Source: Candidatus Bipolaricaulota bacterium
GTDB lineage: Bacteria > Bipolaricaulota > Bipolaricaulia > Bipolaricaulales > Bipolaricaulaceae
Assembly (NCBI GenBank): GCA_025060415.1
Contig: JANXBT010000002.1
Location: forward strand, 372,001-436,000
Direction: 5' to 3'
Length of the DNA: 64,000 bases
Below are positions 30,380 through 38,681 of the stretch, piece by piece. Made by a program: the position numbers and the translations under genes. Numbering within the stretch: the stretch's first letter is position 1; each line of letters begins with the position of its first letter. The notes beneath the pieces are model-generated. The model saw only the letters and a program-made list of their open reading frames with translations. It was not told the DNA's origin and made no database searches.

Positions 30380-30380
30380 C

Positions 30381-30830
30381 CTAGCCTCCCAGCCAAGCGG
30401 CGTCCGCCGCGGCGTAGCTCACGAGCTCCTCCTCCCGGAAGAAGAGGGCGATCTCCCGGGCCGCGGAGGCGGGGGAGTCCGAGCCGTGGATGAGGTTCAT
30501 GGTCACGGAGAGCCCGAAGTCCCCGCGGATCGTGCCGGGCTCGGCCTCCAGGGGATTCGTCTTCCCCATCATCTTCCGCACCACCTCCACCGCCCGCGGC
30601 CCCTCCACCACCAGGGCCACCACGGGGGCGGAGGTGATGAAGGAAACCAGCTCCGAGAAGAAGGGCTTTTCCCGGTGCTCCGCGTAGTGCCTCTCCGCGA
30701 GCTCCCGGGAGACCCGGATCATCTTGAGCCCCACGATCTTGAGCCCTTTGTCCTCCAGGCGGGCGATGATGCGGCCCACCAGCCGGCGTTGGACCGCGTC
30801 GGGCTTGAGCAGGACCAGCGTACGCTCCAT
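30381..30830 (-). CDS. ndk: nucleoside diphosphate kinase
   Basis: 149 residues, standard length. Transfers the gamma phosphate between nucleotides through the phosphohistidine H115 in [34 protein letters not shown] and ETIRGDFG-like [10 protein letters not shown] confirm the family. First gene of the ndk-valS-folC-uppS-cdsA operon; ribosome-binding site GAAGGAGG sits 6 bp upstream. Confidence 0.97.
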   Translation of the reverse strand: MERTLVLLKPDAVQRRLVGRIIARLEDKGLKIVGLKMIRVSRELAERHYAEHREKPFFSELVSFITSAPVVALVVEGPRAVEVVRKMMGKTNPLEAEPGTIRGDFGLSVTMNLIHGSDSPASAAREIALFFREEELVSYAAADAAWLGG

Positions 30831-30891
30831 GCTGCCTCCTTCGCGTGGGATCCATCCGCAAGTTTACCGGAAAGGCCCCACCCCGCCGAAG

Positions 30892-30920
30892 TTGGCCCCG
30901 GCCGCCCCTTGCGGTAGGCT
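30892..30920 (+). promoter_or_regulatory. putative promoter of metK
   Basis: TTGGCC and TAGGCT are 17 bp apart, ending 24 bp before the metK GTG start and followed by the CAAGGAGGGG ribosome-binding site. No S-box riboswitch-like leader fits in this short space. Confidence 0.5.
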
Positions 30921-30944
30921 TGAGCCAAGTCCAAGGAGGGGGAA

Positions 30945-32138
30945 GTGGTCCGCAAACTCATCACCGCGGAATCCGTGACCGAAGGCCATCCGGACAAGCT
31001 CGCCGACCGCATTTCCGATGCCGTCCTGGACGCGGTCCTGGCCCAGGACCCCTACGGGCGCGTGGCCTGCGAAACCTTCGTCATGCAGGGCCTGATCGTG
31101 GTGGGCGGGGAGGTCACCACCACCGCCTGCTTCGACCCGGGCCGCATCGCCCGCCGGGTCCTGGCCGACGTGGGGTACGTCAAGCCCGAGTACGGGATCG
31201 CCCCCGACGCCTGCGCCGTGGCCAACCTCATCCGGCAGCAGTCGCCCGACATCGCCCAGGCCGTGCTCCGCTCCCAGGAGGCCAAGGCCGGCTCCACCGA
31301 CCCCAGGGACGTCCTGGGGGCCGGAGACCAGGGGATCATGTTCGGCTACGCCACCACCGAGACGCCGGAGCGCATGCCCCTTCCGATCGTCCTGGCCCAC
31401 AAGCTGGCCAAACGCCTGGCCCAGGTGCGCAAGGACGGCAGCCTCCCTTATCTACGGCCGGACGGGAAGACCCAGGTCACCGTGGAGTACGAGGATGGGA
31501 GGCCCATCCGGGTGCACACCGTGCTCCTGGCCGCCCAGCACGCCGAGGACGTGGACCTCGAGCAGCTCCGGGAGGACCTGAAAAAGTACGTGGTGGAGCC
31601 CGTCCTGGACGGATGGATGGACGAGGAGACCCGGGTGTTCGTGAACACCTCGGGCCGGTTCGTGATCGGCGGGCCGGCCTCGGACACGGGCATGACCGGC
31701 CGGAAGATCATCGCCGACACCTACGGCGGCTACGGCTCCCACGGGGGCGGGGCCTTCTCCGGGAAGGACCCCACCAAGGTGGACCGCTCCGCCTCCTACT
31801 ACGCCCGGTACGTGGCGGTGAACCTGGTGGCCGCGGGGCTGGCGGAGGAGTGCGAAATCCAGGTGGCCTACGCCATCGGCCGGGCCCGGCCGCTGGCCCT
31901 CAACGTGGAGACCTTCGGCACGGAGAAGGTGCCCCTCGCGGCCCTGCGGAGGGCGGTGGAGGAGCTGTTCGACTTCCGGCCGGCGGCGATCATCGAGGAG
32001 CTGGACCTACGCCGGCCCATCTACGAGCCCTTCTCCTGCTACGGCCACTTCGGCCGGCTGGACCTGGACCCGCCCTGGGAAAGGCCGGCCAAGGTGGAGC
32101 CGCTCCTGCGGGCCGTGGGGGCGCGGGTGCGGGGATGA
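30945..32138 (+). CDS. metK: S-adenosylmethionine synthetase
   Basis: Makes SAM from methionine and ATP. 397 residues with all conserved blocks: ESVTEGHPDKLADRISDA near residue 8, GAGDQGIMFGYA near residue 124, and GGGAFSGKDPTKVDRSASY near residue 267. GTG start at 30945 with AAGGAGGGG upstream. Convergent with the flavodoxin gene, 2 bp between stops. Confidence 0.98.
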   Translation: MVRKLITAESVTEGHPDKLADRISDAVLDAVLAQDPYGRVACETFVMQGLIVVGGEVTTTACFDPGRIARRVLADVGYVKPEYGIAPDACAVANLIRQQSPDIAQAVLRSQEAKAGSTDPRDVLGAGDQGIMFGYATTETPERMPLPIVLAHKLAKRLAQVRKDGSLPYLRPDGKTQVTVEYEDGRPIRVHTVLLAAQHAEDVDLEQLREDLKKYVVEPVLDGWMDEETRVFVNTSGRFVIGGPASDTGMTGRKIIADTYGGYGSHGGGAFSGKDPTKVDRSASYYARYVAVNLVAAGLAEECEIQVAYAIGRARPLALNVETFGTEKVPLAALRRAVEELFDFRPAAIIEELDLRRPIYEPFSCYGHFGRLDLDPPWERPAKVEPLLRAVGARVRG

Positions 32139-32140
32139 CC

Positions 32141-32575
32141 TCAGCCCACGACCTTTCTGGCGAACTCCTGAGCCACCTTGAGGTCCTCTGGGGAGGGCCG
32201 GCCCCGGCCCACCAGCCCCAACAGGAACCAGTCCCGCCCGGGACAAGCGAACCGGTCCACCACCCGGGCGCCCTTTTCCTGGAGGATTTTGGCCAGAACC
32301 TCGATCTGGCTGGGTCTGCCCCCGTAGGTGCCGAACACCGCGGCCCTGACGCCCTGGGGCAGGGCCCAGGCCAAGAGGGCCCGGCGCAGGGCCCGCGAGG
32401 GACGCCACCCGTACACCCCGTCCCCAACGAAAATCACATCGCCCGGCTCCACCTTGGGCAGGGGCTCTCGCCGCACATCCACGAGGGTCCCACCCACGGC
32501 CTCGGCCAGGGCCCGAGCCACCTTCCGCGTGTTCCCCGTAAGCGAGGCGTACACGACGTAGACCTTGCCCGCCAT
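32141..32575 (-). CDS. flavodoxin-like protein
   Basis: 144 residues. N-terminal VYVVYASLTGNTRKVARALAE contains the FMN phosphate-binding loop; FVGDGVYGWRPSRALRRAL and AAVFGTYGG follow the flavodoxin strand pattern. Could serve as an alternative electron carrier for the ferredoxin-linked enzymes. It is divergent from endoQ with only 17 bp between starts, and convergent with metK. Confidence 0.85.
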   Translation of the reverse strand: MAGKVYVVYASLTGNTRKVARALAEAVGGTLVDVRREPLPKVEPGDVIFVGDGVYGWRPSRALRRALLAWALPQGVRAAVFGTYGGRPSQIEVLAKILQEKGARVVDRFACPGRDWFLLGLVGRGRPSPEDLKVAQEFARKVVG

Positions 32576-32592
32576 AGCGGAACAATTGTACC

Positions 32593-33816
32593 ATGCGGGT
32601 GATCGCCGATCTCCATCTGCATTCCCGCTATTCCCGGGCCACGAGCGCCGATATGAGCCTCCCCGGCCTGGCCCGCTGGGCCAAGCTCAAGGGGATCACC
32701 CTCTTGGGGACGGGGGACTTCACCCACCCCGGCTGGTATAAGGAGCTGGTGGGCGCGCTGCGCCCCGCGGGCGAGGGGATCTACGCCTACGAGGGCGCGC
32801 ATTTCGTGTTCACGGCGGAGGTGGCCGCGGTGTGGAACCACGGGGGGCGCTTGCGCCGCGTGCATTTTCTTCTCCTTGCCCCCAGCGCGGAGGACGCCGC
32901 CCGGATCAGCCGGGAGCTCGCGGCCTTCGGGAACCTCGCCGCCGACGGCCGCCCCACCCTGGGGGTCAGCGGGGAAAAGCTCGTGGAGGCCGTGCGCGCG
33001 GCCAGCCCCGCGGCCGTGCTCATCCCCGCCCACGCCTGGACACCCTGGTGGTCGATCTTCGGCTCCAACTCGGGGTTCGACTCCCTGGAGGAGGCCTTAG
33101 GCCGGGCCCGACCCGAGGTGTTCGCCCTGGAAACCGGGCTCTCCTCCGATCCCCCCATGAACTGGCGCCTTTCTGCCCTCGACACGGTGGCCCTCGTGTC
33201 CTTTTCCGACGCCCACTCGCCCACCCGCCTGGGCCGCGAGGCCTGCGTGTTCGAGCTCCCGGAGCTTTCCTATTCGGGCCTGGTGGAGGCCCTGCGCGCC
33301 CGCGACCCCACCCGGTTCCTCTTCACCGTGGAGTTCTTCCCTGAGGAGGGGAAGTACCACTACGATGGGCACCGGGCCTGCCAGGTGGTCTTCTCCCCGG
33401 AGGAGACGCGGCGGCACGGAGGAAAGTGTCCGGTGTGCGGCAAGCCCCTCACGGTGGGGGTGATGCACCGAGTGGAGGAGCTGGCGGACCGGCCGCCGGG
33501 GGTCAAGCCGCCGGGGGCCATCCCCTACCGCTCCCTCGTCCCCCTGCAGGAGATCATCGCCCAGGTGTTGGGGCAGGACCCGGAAACGCGGGGGGTGCTC
33601 GCCCAATACCTGAAGGTGGTGCAGCGGTTCGGCGCGGAGTTCTCCGTGCTTTTGGACGTCCCGGCCGCGGAGGTGGAGCGGGAGTTCCCCAAATTGGGGA
33701 GGGCCCTGGAGAAGGTGCGGCGGGGCGAGCTGCGCATCCGCCCCGGCTACGATGGGGTGTACGGCGAGATCAAAATTAACTTAGGGGACACAAATCTTGA
33801 ACTTCCTTTATTCTAA
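32593..33816 (+). CDS. endonuclease Q-like PHP-domain nuclease
   Basis: 407-residue protein matching EndoQ, which nicks DNA 5' of deaminated bases (hypoxanthine, uracil, xanthine). N-terminal PHP fold: DLHLHSRYSRATS at residues 5-17, GTGDFTHPGW near residue 38, PAHAWTPWWSIFGSNSG near residue 143, and FSDAHSP. Zinc-finger pairs in the second half: a Cys in HRACQVVFSPEE and CPVCGKPLTVGVMHRVEEL. The last residues are NLELPLF, resembling a sliding-clamp-binding hexapeptide. The last ~15 codons are A/T-rich, marking the border of the next island. EndoQ is known from Thermococcales, some methanogens and a few bacteria. Confidence 0.87.
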   Translation: MRVIADLHLHSRYSRATSADMSLPGLARWAKLKGITLLGTGDFTHPGWYKELVGALRPAGEGIYAYEGAHFVFTAEVAAVWNHGGRLRRVHFLLLAPSAEDAARISRELAAFGNLAADGRPTLGVSGEKLVEAVRAASPAAVLIPAHAWTPWWSIFGSNSGFDSLEEALGRARPEVFALETGLSSDPPMNWRLSALDTVALVSFSDAHSPTRLGREACVFELPELSYSGLVEALRARDPTRFLFTVEFFPEEGKYHYDGHRACQVVFSPEETRRHGGKCPVCGKPLTVGVMHRVEELADRPPGVKPPGAIPYRSLVPLQEIIAQVLGQDPETRGVLAQYLKVVQRFGAEFSVLLDVPAAEVEREFPKLGRALEKVRRGELRIRPGYDGVYGEIKINLGDTNLELPLF

Positions 33817-34146
33817 GGTGTGACATAAATCAATTGGGACTGTCGTTGTTGAACCAATTACGACTCAGCCCCGCTTTAAGGCTATGGAAAGAACATTGAA
33901 GAGGGCTGGCAAACGCATCGACTAAGCATGTGCGAAGGCTAAGATGGGGTTGCTGAGCGGGTGACACGTTTCCTCTTTTCCTCTGTTTTCTCGAAAACAA
34001 CCTTTTATAGTATAGTCCAAGGGTCTGCTTTGACTCGATTTGACAGGTTGATGCCCCTGTGCTACGCTATTGCTGTGGTTTCATTTTGCTGTGGTGACTA
34101 AAGGATTGCGGTAGTCACTACAGTGAAGCAGGGGGGGGGACCAAGT
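33817..34146. other. A/T-richer intergenic region upstream of the SPFH remnant
   Basis: 330 bp without a gene. It contains a good promoter (34040-34068), two copies of GCTGTGGT at about 34071-34096, a 7-bp inverted repeat GTGACTA/TAGTCAC (34094-34100 and 34112-34118), and a run of nine Gs just before the SPFH reading frame. I found no tRNA, integrase or att-like duplication. Confidence 0.55.
34040..34068 (+). promoter_or_regulatory. consensus-like promoter upstream of SPFH remnant
   Basis: TTGACA and TACGCT are separated by exactly 17 bp. It faces the broken SPFH gene that starts about 80 bp downstream, so the promoter may still be active. Confidence 0.6.
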
Positions 34147-34573
34147 ATGGACTTCGGTATTGGGAGTGGTCGGTGTTCTGTGTGTTGGCTTCGTGGTTTA
34201 TGTGGTTTTAGGGCTCAGGAAAGTGCCCCAATCATATGCCCTTGCCGTTGAGCGATTGGGAAAATATAAGTAAGAGAACAATTTACGCGGGAATTCATAT
34301 TGTACGGTCTGTTTTCGAAAAGGAAAGGATGCTTGTTGCACGTTCTGTGGAGACGCAACCTGCAGAAGCGGTAGTTCGAGCAGACTCGTAATGGTTTGGG
34401 CGACGGTTGACATACGCGTACTCGATGTGTCAACAGCGGAGTTTGAGGCCTTTGAGGTGGAAGTTAGTCCTACTGGCATCGAGATCTTGTTCTTCCAGTT
34501 TGTTGCTAGCGCCCGCGACATCGCCCGTGCTGTAGCTCATGAAATTGTAGCCCTAGTACCCCCAAAAATGTAA
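34147..34573 (+). pseudogene. frameshifted stomatin/SPFH-family membrane protein
   Basis: Three overlapping frames read as one protein. Frame 2 gives VVGVLCVGFVVYVVLGLRKV (membrane helix) then PQSYALAVERLGKYK, the start of the Band 7 domain. A tandem TAAG duplication at 34266-34273 shifts to frame 0: RTIYAGIHIVRSVFEKERML then VARSVETQPAEAVVRADS, ending at TAA 34389. A missing G there shifts back to frame 2: VMVWATVDIRVLDVSTAEFE up to VPPKM and stop at 34573. SPFH proteins scaffold membrane microdomains. The C-terminal coiled coil of normal stomatins is missing or atypical. The true start near ATG 34147 would also need one frame correction. Either a recent pseudogene or assembly errors. Confidence 0.72.
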
Positions 34574-34705
34574 AAAGAAATGACTAGGAGCGGCGCAACA
34601 AAATGGCTTCCCAAGACGATCCGGTTGTCTTGCATGGCTGCATAGGGGGTCTTGCTTGTACAGAATCCCGAGCGAGGCCAGGGGTTCAGAAGAGGGGGTG
34701 ATGCT

Positions 34706-36628
34706 ATGTTTATTGTTGTCATATTATTTTTTGCTTGCCAATCAGGATGTTATACTGCTTACTGTTGGGGACCGAAAACCCACTACCAGCTTGTAGAGAA
34801 TGCGCTCACGAATATCCTAGGTAGTAGCCTTGCTGAAGAGATAGCGCAGAATACAGAGGAACCAGACTGTTGCCATCCTGAGGGATGCCTCAGCGTAGCA
34901 GGAAAGTTATGGGGGTGCGATTGCAATCAGCTAAAGAATGACCCAGATCGGGATAAGCTCTGCTCGTATGATCACGGGTTAACGGAATTGATGACAGAGG
35001 AAGAAAAGGAAAGATTTGGTGCAGGTGGAGTAGAAAGGGCTGTAGTATTTTTCGTTCAAAAAGCCTGCGAAGCTAAAACGCGTAATGATCCAAGATGGAA
35101 AAAGTATCTCGGCTGGGCTTGTCATTTTTTAGCCGATGCCTTGTGTCCACCCCATTGCTCCGAGTCAGATTGGTGGGAACAGCGGGATTGGGAGGCATCT
35201 TTCTTAATAGGATTGCCTGCCTTATTTTTTGAGCCAAGGCGTTCCCTTGTTTTTGAAGCATATTTTGATTTATTAGGAGGCGAATATATTAAAAACGCGA
35301 AGGGTCAAGACTCCCCAGCATTTAAGACGCTCTTCGATATAAATAAATGGGTGATTGACGAAGCAAGACGGGTAAAGGATGAATATAAACCCGCTACCCG
35401 TAGATTTTCCTTTGATGTTCCATATCTAAGGAGAGAACACCTTGTAGACATCTGTAAGAAAATCGGGTTTGGAATAAGGGGAATATATCAATATGTTCTG
35501 AACTCGGGCTGCTCGCTTCCTACAACGGACGATCTGCATGTGCCCCCGCTTTCGACGGGCTACTCCGCCACCATACTGGTGATGGACGTTTCAGGTAGCA
35601 TGGCATCGCGCTGGCGGGGAGGTGTCAAGATAGAATCCGCTAAAAAAGCGGCTCTGCAATTCATCGAACAAGTGGCTAATGAACCGCGACCGTCTGGGAC
35701 CGTACATATGATCGGTGTTGTTACCTTCAGTGACAATGCTCGCCTGGCCTGCCCTCTCACTCCCAATTATGCCGAAGCTAAGAAGACCATTATAGGTTTA
35801 GGGACGCTAAACATGACGAACATGGGCGCAGGTCTAGATGAGGCTCTTAAAGAACTAGCCAAGGTACCCTCGGGAAGGCGTTTTATCATACTCCTTAGTG
35901 ACGGGATGACAAACACAGGAAAATCACGGGATCAAATTTTAGCCACGTCAGTATCTGAAGCTCGCGCCAAAGGGATTTGCATTTATACGGTAGGGTTTGG
36001 CGACCCAGGAGACATTGACGAGGATTTTCTGAAGAAGGTGGCGCTTCACTCCGGCTGCGGAACGTATAACTACGCTTCGAGCGGACTAGAACTCTTTGGT
36101 ACATATATCAAGGTCAGACACGCTATGCTCGGAAGTAACCGCATTGTAGACTTTGCCTCGGGTTCTTCTCCCGTTCGCATGCTGGCAGGGCAAACCGCAA
36201 CTCTGGGCGCTTTCCAGCTTACAGCGCCTGCACAGGAGCTTCACTTTACACTCGCTTGGTCTGAACCAGGCCGGATGCAGGCCATTCTAGTGGACCCCAA
36301 TGGAAAGAGGGTAGGCACGGGTTATCCAGGAGTTCAGATGTACTCAGGCACCGGTTTTGTACACCTCACTGTGTTCCAACCTAAACCAGGCATATGGAGA
36401 GCTTCCGCGGCCGCGAACACTTCTTTCGTTCAGGGAGTCCAATATTACGGGGTTGTGTCTGCGCGCACCGGTGGCATCGTTATCCCGTACAAACTTCCCA
36501 CCCCCTGTTTCGACGTGTTAGGCACAGAAATCTGTGTTCCGTTCCCGGACTTGCCAACGGTCCTTATCGTCGTCGGATCCATAGCTATCCTCGCTTGGGT
36601 CGTGTACACGCGGCTGACAGCCCCATGA
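34706..36628 (+). CDS. exported S1/P1-nuclease- or PLC-like zinc domain fused to VWA domain, C-terminal anchor
   Basis: 640 residues. A signal peptide (MFIVVILFFACQSG, ending around C20) would leave W21 as the mature N-terminus. W21-x4-H26, H90 and H140-x3-D144-x5-H150 reproduce zinc-ligand spacing of P1 nuclease (W1, H6, H60, H116, D120, H126) and of phospholipase C. The last His-x3-Asp/Glu pair is not obvious. Residues from about 285 form a von Willebrand A domain with MIDAS DVSGSMAS (D294), NMTNMG and LLSDGMTN. A beta-rich region (about 500-600) and one C-terminal helix (TVLIVVGSIAILAWVVY) follow. Start chosen at 34706 from GAGGGGGTG. Probably faces outward, tethered to the membrane. Cys-rich N-terminal half suggests disulfides. 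Codon use is unlike the core genes. Confidence 0.72.
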   Translation: MFIVVILFFACQSGCYTAYCWGPKTHYQLVENALTNILGSSLAEEIAQNTEEPDCCHPEGCLSVAGKLWGCDCNQLKNDPDRDKLCSYDHGLTELMTEEEKERFGAGGVERAVVFFVQKACEAKTRNDPRWKKYLGWACHFLADALCPPHCSESDWWEQRDWEASFLIGLPALFFEPRRSLVFEAYFDLLGGEYIKNAKGQDSPAFKTLFDINKWVIDEARRVKDEYKPATRRFSFDVPYLRREHLVDICKKIGFGIRGIYQYVLNSGCSLPTTDDLHVPPLSTGYSATILVMDVSGSMASRWRGGVKIESAKKAALQFIEQVANEPRPSGTVHMIGVVTFSDNARLACPLTPNYAEAKKTIIGLGTLNMTNMGAGLDEALKELAKVPSGRRFIILLSDGMTNTGKSRDQILATSVSEARAKGICIYTVGFGDPGDIDEDFLKKVALHSGCGTYNYASSGLELFGTYIKVRHAMLGSNRIVDFASGSSPVRMLAGQTATLGAFQLTAPAQELHFTLAWSEPGRMQAILVDPNGKRVGTGYPGVQMYSGTGFVHLTVFQPKPGIWRASAAANTSFVQGVQYYGVVSARTGGIVIPYKLPTPCFDVLGTEICVPFPDLPTVLIVVGSIAILAWVVYTRLTAP

Positions 36629-36723
36629 AGGCAAGCCAAATGACCTAAGTGCGCGCCACATGCCGGACACGCGGCTCGACGGCGCGCTGCGCGGTTGAAA
36701 CCCCACTTTGGCCAAGTCGATGA

Positions 36724-37218
36724 TCACTGGGTGGGTACGGTAAGCGGGATTTGCAAGACCGCATCGTAGTGGCTAAAGAAGACCGCGATGTGTTGAGTCG
36801 CTAGAGTGTTGATACTCGGCTCTTGTAGTTCGCGGAGGAGGCAGGCATCGGTATGGCTAGTAAAGGGACGCAAGATTTCGGTGGCCAGTTGGGTTAATGG
36901 GGGCAAAGTAAGGGAAACGCTTGTCGTAGCATCCGTGTGGCTAATAAAAATCTTCGTCAACGAAGTTGAGGATGTCGTCAGGTTGGGCTCGGTAAGGGTT
37001 AAGATGTTTTGTCCGTCAACGTGACTTACAAAAGTAGCTGAAAGGGTACCCGCCTTTGTAACGATGGCTGGAGCAACCAGTTCCTGGGAGGTGTACACAT
37101 CCCAGCCCTCGACTTCCAAGCTTGCAGGAACGGGTTTCGGTCCAGGCCATAGAATCCAAAGAAGCACCACTGCCGCCGCAACACCAAGGAGTATGAGCAA
37201 AGTATGATCCATAGCCAT
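36724..37218 (-). CDS. membrane-anchored protein of four 28-residue repeats (FxSHxDA)
   Basis: 164 residues. One N-terminal membrane helix (LLILLGVAAAVVLLWILW, residues 7-24), a short Pro-rich linker, then four repeats. The motif F-x-S-H-x-D recurs with S/H at 65/66, 93/94, 121/122 and 149/150: an exact 28-residue period; Asp at 68, 96, 124 and 152 is invariant. Each unit continues with alternating hydrophobic residues, suggesting beta strands. Invariant His and Asp could bind metal. I do not recognise the family. Its start lies 3 bp after the stop of the upstream secreted-protein gene, so they form an operon. The start may be Met1 or Met3. Confidence 0.7.
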   Translation of the reverse strand: MAMDHTLLILLGVAAAVVLLWILWPGPKPVPASLEVEGWDVYTSQELVAPAIVTKAGTLSATFVSHVDGQNILTLTEPNLTTSSTSLTKIFISHTDATTSVSLTLPPLTQLATEILRPFTSHTDACLLRELQEPSINTLATQHIAVFFSHYDAVLQIPLTVPTQ

Positions 37219-37221
37219 CCC

Positions 37222-38037
37222 CTACGGGCTTTGGTAGATTACTACTAGCGCCAGCCCTGCTGAGCCACAATCCCCGCCTTGCTGACTATATACGAGTTCT
37301 AGCTCGTGAAGGACTCCAACGCGCAATAAGTCAACGGGTAAGTCTTTAACCTCATAGGCCGGGGGAAACCTCTCGTCACCGCTGAGCTTACTGATCAAAG
37401 AACCGTTAAGCGTCAGATTTGATACGAAACTCTGCCAAACATGAGGGCATTCCAAGTTGCATCCATAATGATAATAGGAGACATGATGGATTTTGTAATT
37501 AGACGGAAACTTTAAGTACATTACTTTCGTGTCCGCTGCCGGGAAAACTCGCAAAAGAATCAGCATATTATTAGCTTTAGGATATCGAAAGTCGTAGAAT
37601 GTTGGTTTCGGAAGCGTGAACTGAAGAGCAGCTGCTACTTTCTCAATTGCGGCCTCCAGTGTAGTACTGATTCTTGGTTGAGGATTATGTACATCGCCCA
37701 ACCACCTGATGATCGAAGCCGTGGGCTCTGAAGGCAGGAAGAACGCGACGATCCAACCTTGTACGTCGATGTAGACGTGAGGATAGGTCTTTTGAACGAA
37801 ATCGGAAATTTCTACCGTGCCCAGGATATGGCTGCCACTGACATCCTTAATGCGGTGGAAAATCTTTGTAAGCGCGTCATCAATGCGTATGGTGCGGTCG
37901 AGCTTCACCCACGCGCTGATACCCGCGGCGTCCTTTGGGAAAGCCAAAGCTCCTTCAGGCGCGACAAGCGGCGTTTGGGCTACCGCAAGACTAACCGTTA
38001 ACCCCACCAAGCTGGCCAACAGCGAAATTCTGCGCAT
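37222..38037 (-). CDS. secreted protein of unknown function
   Basis: 271 residues. ATG at 38037 follows AAAAGGAGGGTGG. Signal peptide MRRISLLASLVGLTVSLAVAQ. The mature part begins with PEGALAFPKDAAGISAWVKL and includes YPHVYIDVQGWIVAFFLP, an aromatic beta-strand segment, then IRWLGDVHN. Four to five cysteines cluster in the last third (YGCNLECPH, GGDCGS). No known catalytic motif. Same operon as the 28-residue repeat protein, so both may act together at the cell surface. A TATAAT box lies about 90 bp upstream. Family not recognised. Confidence 0.65.
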   Translation of the reverse strand: MRRISLLASLVGLTVSLAVAQTPLVAPEGALAFPKDAAGISAWVKLDRTIRIDDALTKIFHRIKDVSGSHILGTVEISDFVQKTYPHVYIDVQGWIVAFFLPSEPTASIIRWLGDVHNPQPRISTTLEAAIEKVAAALQFTLPKPTFYDFRYPKANNMLILLRVFPAADTKVMYLKFPSNYKIHHVSYYHYGCNLECPHVWQSFVSNLTLNGSLISKLSGDERFPPAYEVKDLPVDLLRVGVLHELELVYSQQGGDCGSAGLALVVIYQSP

Positions 38038-38128
38038 AACCACCCTCCTTTTAAACACGATTACTAACGCGAATGAGATGCGCCCTATGGTTCAAACAAT
38101 GAAATTTCACCATGCTCGCTTAAAACGC

Positions 38129-38134
38129 ATTATA
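38129..38134 (-). promoter_or_regulatory. possible -10 box (TATAAT) for the secreted-protein operon
   Basis: Perfect minus-strand TATAAT preceded by TTG, about 90 bp before the start at 38037. No good -35 is seen at the right distance because a GC-rich inverted repeat occupies that place. Confidence 0.35.
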
Positions 38135-38141
38135 CAAGAAA

Positions 38142-38203
38142 GGCCGCGGCGCCAGACCTCCGGGTAGCCTTTTTGCCGTTTTTGTCTTTCCGGCGCCGCG
38201 GCC
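38142..38203. repeat. 12-bp perfect inverted repeat, 38-nt loop
   Basis: GGCCGCGGCGCC at 38142-38153 pairs with GGCGCCGCGGCC at 38192-38203; each arm also contains the palindrome GGCGCC. The loop contains three T-runs. It lies between two genes read leftward. It could act as a terminator or processing hairpin, though no T-run follows the stem on the minus strand. Confidence 0.6.
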
Positions 38204-38209
38204 AACCTG

Positions 38210-38668
38210 CTATAGCCATAAACTAAAGCCTACAAGCGGTACAGGGTAAACCCACCAAGGACGGTAACCCCACCAAGGGAGGTAGTAGCCAGCAAGATAG
38301 GTGAAGAACCCTGCAAACACCGCAGCCCCTCCCGCACTCAAGCAAAAGAGTTTGTCTGCATTTATGAGGAGAGGGTACGTGATTCCGAACTCAATGTAGG
38401 GAACGATAACAGCGATCGTGCCCCAGCCCCAGAAAAAGTTGAGTTTCTCTGGTTGTAGCCCTTCCTTAGCGGTGTAGTTCCTTGAGCTTACGCCTAGTCC
38501 AAAGTTGAACCCCCAGGCTCCGCGGATGAAGCCCTCCTGGTCGTAACGGACCCAGCCGATGGTAGGGAAATCAAGACCGATGACCATAGTAAGCTTGGGC
38601 ATCTCCTCAGCAAAGCCCGCTGCGGTTATCCCCACAACCAGCGCCAAAGGAACAGCGAAACGCCTCAT
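38210..38668 (-). CDS. small exported protein, unknown
   Basis: 152 residues. Signal peptide MRRFAVPLALVVGITAAGFAEE. The rest is rich in aromatic and Gly residues with alternating hydrophobic pattern (LTMVIGLDFPTIGWVRYD, WGFNFGLGVSS, WGTIAVIVPYIEFGITYP), ending in a Trp/Tyr/Pro segment (YLPWWGYRPWWVYPVPL) and a C-terminal Leu. This resembles a small beta barrel or outer-surface protein, but no family is recognised. It follows the 166-residue protein gene by 13 bp and shares its general style. Ribosome-binding site GAGGGTG. Confidence 0.6.
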   Translation of the reverse strand: MRRFAVPLALVVGITAAGFAEEMPKLTMVIGLDFPTIGWVRYDQEGFIRGAWGFNFGLGVSSRNYTAKEGLQPEKLNFFWGWGTIAVIVPYIEFGITYPLLINADKLFCLSAGGAAVFAGFFTYLAGYYLPWWGYRPWWVYPVPLVGFSLWL

Positions 38669-38681
38669 ATGGGTTGCACCC

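Noticed and set aside
30841-30944. SAM riboswitch before metK
   Set aside because: The space between the putative promoter and the start codon is too short for a riboswitch, and no S-box pairing is visible.
34198-34521. Minus-strand 107-codon frame in the A/T-rich region
   Set aside because: It lies opposite the SPFH remnant, has no ribosome-binding site and no recognizable domain.
36649-36692. GC-rich inverted repeat GCGCGCC/GGCGCGC between two convergent genes
   Set aside because: Only 7 bp with a long loop and no T-run, so it is not convincing as a terminator.
36694-36701. GTTGAAAC, typical of the end of CRISPR repeats
   Set aside because: Only one copy, with no spaced repeats and no cas genes nearby. 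The Cas4-like gene is 15 kb away.
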